Of a stretch of 9,920 bases of DNA, positions 6,276-9,920 are shown in pieces (within the stretch, counting starts at the first letter, position 1; the number at the start of each line of letters is the position of its first letter). Source of the DNA: Nitrospinales bacterium (GTDB lineage: Bacteria; Nitrospinota_A; UBA7883; JACRGQ01); contig JAHFEI010000056.1 of NCBI GenBank assembly GCA_023248615.1, positions 1 through 9,920 on the forward strand, written 5' to 3'. A model generated the notes under the pieces. It saw only the letters and a list, made by a program, of their open reading frames with translations. It did not search any database and was not told the DNA's origin. Made by a program: the position numbers and the translations under genes.

Positions 6276-6436
6276 AGGTCTCCTTTTAAAAGGGGGTGTC
6301 ACACGCTCATTGCACCACGTTTGAAATTTGAAATCGGAGTGGCATACAACGGTGCCTATGTCGGCCAAGGGAGTAAATCCCCTTTCATCCGGGGTTCAAT
6401 GCCCCTCCGACGCTTTTTGTTCCACTGTGCCGCGCA

Positions 6437-6442
6437 GGGGAG
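6437..6442 (+). promoter_or_regulatory. Ribosome-binding site of the binding-protein gene
   Basis: GGGGAG lies 12 bases before ATG 6455. The spacing is longer than optimal, but this is the only purine-rich motif near the start. It lies at the end of the repeat-rich region. Confidence 0.45.
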
Positions 6443-6454
6443 TAAAATCCAGCA

Positions 6455-7978
6455 ATGAGGTTTTTACCGCTGGCCATTGCCACCCTGTTATTCCTATCCG
6501 CCTGCACACGCCCATCGTTGCCGCCAAACACTCTGGTGGTGGGGGTGGAAACCGGCCCGGCATCGCTAGACCCCCGATATGCCACCGACGCGACATCGGT
6601 AAATGTTTGCGGCCTCATCTACGCCAGCCTAATGCGGCAGGACGAAAACATGGAGCAACATCCGCACCTTGCCCAATCGCTGGCGCAACCAGACCCGCTT
6701 ACCTACATCATCAAACTCCGCCTTTCCGTGCAATTCCACAACGGCAGGGAGCTTACCTCCGCCGATGTGCGCTACACGCTTGAATCGATATTGCACGGCG
6801 TCCCCGCTTCGCCGCTGAAAGGGCAACTGGGTAACGTGGCCTCGGTGGAAAATCCGGATTCGTTTACGGTAATAGTGAAACTGAAAGAGCCGTTCGCCCC
6901 GTTTGCGGGGAACCTCACGTTCGGAATAGTGCCGGAAGGTTCCGGCGACCTCTCGAAGCACCCGGTCGGCGCGGGGCCGTTCCGGTTTGCATCTTACGTG
7001 CGCGGGCAGAGGCTGGCGCTGGTGCGCAACGAAACCTATTTCGAAAAAAGGCCTGCGCTTTCCGGCGTGATATTCAAGGTAGTGCCGGACGAGACGGTAC
7101 GCCTTTTGGAACTGAAAAAAGGTAACGTGCATATCGTAACCAGCCCCATTACCCCGGCGGTGCTACCCTGGCTGGAAAAGCAGAAAAATATCGTGTCCCT
7201 AAAACGGGTGGGAACCAACGTGTCCTACATCGGCTTTAACCTACGCGACCCCGCGCTGAAAAACCTGCGGGTGCGGCAGGCGATAGCGCATGCCATAGAC
7301 AGGGACGCGATAATAAAACACCTGCTGAAAAACCTGGCGGTGAAAACGGAAACTATTATCGCGCAGGACAACCTCTTCCACGCGCAGGGGCTGGCGCAGC
7401 ATACATACGACCCGGAGATGGCGAAAAAACTTTTAGATGAAGCCGGATACCCCGACCCCGGCAACGGACAGCCGCGCCTGACGCTGGTTTTTAAAACATC
7501 GAAAAATCCTACGCGCCAGAAGCTGGCGGAAATATACGCAGAGCAACTGCGCAAGGTCGGAATACAGATGTCGATTAAGAGCTACGAGTGGGGAGCATTT
7601 TTTGCCGATATCAAAAACGGAAACTTCCAGCTTTTTTCGCTTACATGGGTAGGGATTGCAGACCCCGATATCCTGCGTTTTATTTTCCATTCGCAAAGCC
7701 CGCCGCCGGAAGGAGCGAACCGCGGCGGGTACGAAAACCCGGCGATGGACGCATTGCTGGATGGCGGGAGGCGGGAGCCGGATATGGCGAAACGGAAACC
7801 TGTTTACGATGCAATACAGAAGATACTCTCGGAAGACCTGCCGTATATTACGCTTTGGACCTCCGTAAACGTGGCGGCGGTGGATAAGCGGGTGAAGGGG
7901 TTTGTGGTGCGCCCGGATGAGAGCCTGGATTCGCTGGCATCGGCAACGCTGGATGCGGAAAGCGGAGAAGGAAAATAG
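6455..7978 (+). CDS. Peptide/oligopeptide ABC transporter binding lipoprotein (family 5)
   Basis: This is the extracytoplasmic solute-binding protein of a Dpp/Opp-type importer, 507 residues (family about 500-540). MRFLPLAIATLLFLSAC is a lipoprotein signal with lipobox LSAC and acylated C17. The mature protein shows the SBP_bac_5 landmarks: VVGVETGPASLDPRYATD at 28-45, FHNGRELTSADVRYTLES at 94-111, HPVGAGPFRF at 169-178, NETYFEKRP at 192-200, YIGFNLRDPALKNLRVRQAI at 259-278 and LPYITLWTS at 462-470. It is expected to bind short peptides or similar ligands at the membrane and deliver them to the two downstream permeases. The substrate cannot be told from sequence; the family also carries nickel, haem and sugars. 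ATG 6455 is directly in front of the signal peptide. It is probably the first gene of a dppABC-like operon, with dppB starting after one intervening base. Confidence 0.9.
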   Translation: MRFLPLAIATLLFLSACTRPSLPPNTLVVGVETGPASLDPRYATDATSVNVCGLIYASLMRQDENMEQHPHLAQSLAQPDPLTYIIKLRLSVQFHNGRELTSADVRYTLESILHGVPASPLKGQLGNVASVENPDSFTVIVKLKEPFAPFAGNLTFGIVPEGSGDLSKHPVGAGPFRFASYVRGQRLALVRNETYFEKRPALSGVIFKVVPDETVRLLELKKGNVHIVTSPITPAVLPWLEKQKNIVSLKRVGTNVSYIGFNLRDPALKNLRVRQAIAHAIDRDAIIKHLLKNLAVKTETIIAQDNLFHAQGLAQHTYDPEMAKKLLDEAGYPDPGNGQPRLTLVFKTSKNPTRQKLAEIYAEQLRKVGIQMSIKSYEWGAFFADIKNGNFQLFSLTWVGIADPDILRFIFHSQSPPPEGANRGGYENPAMDALLDGGRREPDMAKRKPVYDAIQKILSEDLPYITLWTSVNVAAVDKRVKGFVVRPDESLDSLASATLDAESGEGK

Positions 7979-7979
7979 C

Positions 7980-8903
7980 ATGAGAAGATTTTTAATAAAA
8001 AGGGTTGCCGGGCTTTTCCCCAGCGTGCTCGGCGTGGTGACGCTGGTTTTCTTAATGGTGCATCTCATCCCCGGCGATCCGGTGGAGATAATGCTTGGCG
8101 AAACGGCGATGGCGGCACAAAAGCAGGCGATGCGGAGCGAGCTGGGGCTGGACAAGCCGATAGCTGAGCAGTACGCCAGCTACCTTTCGAACCTTCTGCG
8201 TGGCGATTTGGGAAAATCCATTAAAACAGGCGAACCGGTTTTTGCCGAGATTGCCTCGCGCTGGCCAGCAACGATGGAGCTTGCGCTGTTTGCGCTACTC
8301 GTGTCGTGGGCCGTATCTATCCCGCTGGGGGTGCTGGCGGCGGCGCGGCGAGGTACGCTGGTGGATAAAGGCTCGCTGTTCTTTTCGATGCTCGGCGTCG
8401 CCATGCCAAACTTCTGGCTGGGGCCGCTTTTGATACTCGTGTTTTCCATCTGGCTTGGGTGGCTACCGGTATCGGGCAAGGACGAAGCCCTTAGCATAAT
8501 CCTGCCCGGCATCACGCTTGGCGCAGGGGTGGCCGCGCTGATGGTGCGCCTTACGCGCTCGTCTGTGCTGGAGGTGATTTCCGAGGAGTACATAAAAACG
8601 GCGCGTGCGCGTGGGTTGCCGGAATGGCAGGTCTACCTGAAACATGCGTTGTCTAACGCTATGCTACCGGTGGTAACGGTGATGGGGTTGCAGTTGGGCG
8701 CGCTCCTTTCCGGCGCGGTGATAACGGAGACGATTTTCTCCTGGCCCGGCGTTGGCAGGCTGATGATAGACGCGATAGAATCGCGCGATTATCCGATGGT
8801 GCAAGGATGCGTGCTTAATATCGCGCTGTGCTATGTGGCGGTTAACTTTTTTGTGGATGCGGCGTACGCCATGATTGATCCGCGTATCCGGCTGGAACGA
8901 TGA
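7980..8903 (+). CDS. dppB: DppB-like peptide ABC transporter permease
   Basis: This is an inner-membrane permease subunit of 307 residues, the usual DppB/OppB length. It begins MRRFLIKRV with a first helix at about 10-30 and then the family motif HLIPGDPVE at 28-36. ELGLDKPIAEQYASYL at 54-69 and RGDLGKSI at 74-81 are typical of the periplasmic loop. Further helices lie near 100-122, 135-160, 175-195, 230-250 and 278-300. The ATPase-contacting EAA loop is EEYIKTARARGLPEWQVYL at 202-220, and ETIFSWPGVGRL at 250-261 follows. The start is ATG 7980, one base after the binding-protein stop. A strong purine stretch GGAGAAGGA at 7964-7972 serves as ribosome-binding site. An in-frame extension upstream overlaps the previous gene and lacks family similarity. 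The stop overlaps dppC as ATGA. Confidence 0.92.
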   Translation: MRRFLIKRVAGLFPSVLGVVTLVFLMVHLIPGDPVEIMLGETAMAAQKQAMRSELGLDKPIAEQYASYLSNLLRGDLGKSIKTGEPVFAEIASRWPATMELALFALLVSWAVSIPLGVLAAARRGTLVDKGSLFFSMLGVAMPNFWLGPLLILVFSIWLGWLPVSGKDEALSIILPGITLGAGVAALMVRLTRSSVLEVISEEYIKTARARGLPEWQVYLKHALSNAMLPVVTVMGLQLGALLSGAVITETIFSWPGVGRLMIDAIESRDYPMVQGCVLNIALCYVAVNFFVDAAYAMIDPRIRLER

Positions 8904-9721
8904 AAACGGCGCGGTACATCTTCTTACGGCCAGGCTTGGCGATAGGCGTTTTCATTCTCGCCTTTACGGGGCTTGTGGCATTGCTCGCGCCATGGGTTGC
9001 GCCGCACGATCCGTTCGAGCAGGAGCTTTTGTTCGGGCTTGGCACGCCATCCGCCGGGCATATCATGGGGCGCGATCTCTTGGGGCGCGACGTTTTCAGC
9101 CGCATCATCCACGGCTCGCGCATCAGCTTTTCCGTCGGGTTCATCGTTATCGGCATAAGCGCGTCTTTCGGGATTTTTGCAGGTAGCGTAGCTGGCTCTA
9201 TCGGTGGGCGGGCGGAAATGCTGTTGATGCGTATTATGGATATGGCGCAAGCCTTTCCGGGGCTGTTGTTGGCTATCTCCATCATGGCGGTGCTGGGGCC
9301 GGGCTTCGGCAACCTTACGCTGGCGCTGTGCCTTACCGGGTGGGTGAACTTCGCCCGCCTTACGCGGGGGCAAATACTTTCGTTGCGGGAGCGGGAGTTC
9401 GTGACCGCCGCCATTGCAAGTGGCGCTGACAGGACGCGGCTGGTTTTTTTCCATTACCTGCCAAACGCCGCCGCGCCGCTATTGGTGGAGGCCACGTTTG
9501 GGCTGGCCTCTGTCATTGTTGCGGAAGCGGGGCTTGGCTTTTTGGGGCTTGGTATACAGCCGCCCGCGCCAAGCTGGGGCTCTATGCTTAACGAGGGAAG
9601 GCCGTTCCTGCTTATTGCGCCGCACCTTACGCTTTTTCCGGGGCTATGCCTGCTACTGTTGGTGCTGGGAGTAAACCTTGTGGGAGACGCCCTGCGCGAC
9701 ATGCTGGACGTAAAAATATAA
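8900..9721 (+). CDS. dppC: DppC-like peptide ABC transporter permease
   Basis: This is the second inner-membrane permease of the importer, 273 residues (family about 270-300). An N-terminal helix at about 11-33 is followed by APHDPFEQ at 34-41 and the DppC hallmark HIMGRDLLGRDVFSRIIHG at 54-72. Helices lie near 77-100, 118-150, 195-218 and 240-262. The EAA loop is EFVTAAIASGADRTRLVFFH at 166-185. AEAGLGFLGLGIQPPAPSWG at 208-227 is the conserved C-terminal signature. The start overlaps the dppB stop as ATGA, so the permeases are translationally coupled. No dppD or dppF ATPase gene follows before the hicB-like gene, so the energy subunits must be encoded elsewhere. No U-tract terminator is visible after TAA 9719-9721. 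Confidence 0.92.
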   Translation: MKTARYIFLRPGLAIGVFILAFTGLVALLAPWVAPHDPFEQELLFGLGTPSAGHIMGRDLLGRDVFSRIIHGSRISFSVGFIVIGISASFGIFAGSVAGSIGGRAEMLLMRIMDMAQAFPGLLLAISIMAVLGPGFGNLTLALCLTGWVNFARLTRGQILSLREREFVTAAIASGADRTRLVFFHYLPNAAAPLLVEATFGLASVIVAEAGLGFLGLGIQPPAPSWGSMLNEGRPFLLIAPHLTLFPGLCLLLLVLGVNLVGDALRDMLDVKI

Positions 9722-9795
9722 CGCGGGGAACCTGCTGTTAGCAGAAGAAACGGCTTAATCGGGAAGGGGAAAAACTCGCATTCAACCATCAGTAA

Positions 9796-9826
9796 TTGTA
9801 TGCTACCTTGTAGTGGTAGTTATAAA
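9796..9826 (+). promoter_or_regulatory. Candidate promoter with palindromic operator for hicB
   Basis: TTGTAT at 9796-9801 and TTATAA at 9820-9825 are 18 bases apart and could be -35 and -10 boxes. Between them an interrupted palindrome, CTACC 9803-9807 and GGTAG 9815-9819, is centred in the spacer. HicB antitoxins commonly repress their own promoters through a DNA-binding domain, so an operator here is plausible. The boxes are imperfect and the call is by eye. Confidence 0.35.
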
Positions 9827-9843
9827 CCGGATAGGAGCCTGAA

Positions 9844-9920
9844 ATGATACCGATTAAATATGACATTATAGTCCACAAGGAAGACGAAACCTTTGTCGCA
9901 TATTGCCCGGAGCTTGATAT
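9844..9920 (+). CDS. hicB: HicB-type antitoxin (5' part, cut by window end)
   Basis: The first 25 codons of a gene running off the window read MIPIKYDIIVHKEDE then TFVAYCPELD. A short beta-strand start, an acidic turn and the F/Y-VAYCPEL motif are the hallmark of the HicB fold (a partial RNase-H-like domain) in type II HicAB systems. The antitoxin binds and neutralises the HicA mRNA-cleaving toxin. AGGAG at 9833-9837 sits 6 bases before ATG 9844. No hicA lies upstream, so a cognate toxin would have to be downstream, the less common B-A order. Stand-alone HicB-like proteins also exist. Confidence in the fold is good; function as an antitoxin is unproven from this fragment. Confidence 0.75.
   Translation, partial: MIPIKYDIIVHKEDETFVAYCPELD

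Larger units (their letters stand above)
5949..6454. other. 506-base region without an intact gene, mobile-element debris
   Basis: No intact coding sequence is supported here. From left to right it holds a MITE-like element (5960-6124), a lone inverted-repeat end with an apparent transposase C-terminus on the minus strand (6133 to about 6275), and about 180 bases of leader before the peptide-transport operon. The leader has a 12-bp palindrome CCTTTTAAAAGG at 6282-6293, a tandem TTTGAAA pair at 6320-6333 and a small hairpin (GGGG at 6391-6394, CCCC at 6402-6405). The first TTGAAA (6321-6326) could be a -35 box, but the matching -10 (CATACA, 6343-6348) is poor. I see no intrinsic terminator with a U-tract behind thiG. 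Confidence 0.6.

Noticed and set aside
6391..6418. Terminator from the GGGG/CCCC hairpin followed by TTTTT
   Set aside because: The stem is only four base pairs and the T-run begins eight bases after it; it is too weak to call.
6270..6458. Small plus-strand reading frame of 62 codons in the leader
   Set aside because: No ribosome-binding site, and it spans the palindrome and repeat debris; no family resemblance.
7902..7979. Extended start of DppB inside the binding-protein gene
   Set aside because: The extra N-terminus is Arg/Trp-rich out-of-frame sequence; ATG 7980 has a strong ribosome-binding site and matches DppB length.
9732..9744. Intrinsic terminator after dppC (CTGCT, GTT, AGCAG)
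   Set aside because: The 5-bp stem is short and followed by A-rich, not T-rich, sequence.

Overview
The window is a stretch of chromosome from a Gram-negative (diderm) bacterium. Evidence for this is an MCE/Mla-type lipid transporter, two lipoproteins with clear lipoboxes, and a thiazole-synthesis cluster whose ThiG looks proteobacterial. I cannot name the genus. Genes are densely packed on the + strand, and five of the junctions are 4-base ATGA stop/start overlaps (1000, 2931, 4963, 5160, 8900). Base composition is moderately GC-rich by eye, with frequent ATA isoleucine codons.

Region 1 (3-3803): the last 18 codons of an upstream gene, then a four-gene MCE-transporter block. It encodes an MlaE-type permease, an MlaF-type ATPase, an MlaD-type MCE protein with a long helical tail, and a TPR lipoprotein. 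No MlaB or MlaC is present. The ATPase keeps Walker A, the Q-loop and Walker B, but its ABC signature is degenerate and its switch histidine is replaced. The long MCE protein plus outer-membrane-type lipoprotein suggests a PqiB-like bridge rather than an MlaC shuttle (inference).

Region 2 (3821-5948): thiO-thiS-thiG, 17 bases behind the TPR gene and possibly cotranscribed with it. ThiO oxidises glycine to the imine, ThiS carries sulfur on its C-terminal GG, and ThiG condenses these with deoxyxylulose phosphate to form the thiazole of thiamin. ThiO carries a Cys-containing insertion.

Region 3 (5949-6454): about 500 bases without an intact gene, made largely of mobile-element debris. A 165-base MITE-like element has perfect 11-bp terminal inverted repeats, a TTAG duplication on both sides, and an interior that can be drawn as a cloverleaf. 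Beside it is a second copy of the same terminus, followed by what looks like the reverse-strand C-terminus of a transposase. The rest is leader sequence for the next operon.

Region 4 (6455-9721): a peptide/oligopeptide-type ABC importer (lipoprotein binding protein, DppB-like and DppC-like permeases) with no ATPase genes directly after it.

Region 5 (9722-9920): a short intergenic stretch with a candidate promoter/operator, then the first 25 codons of a HicB-type antitoxin cut by the window edge.
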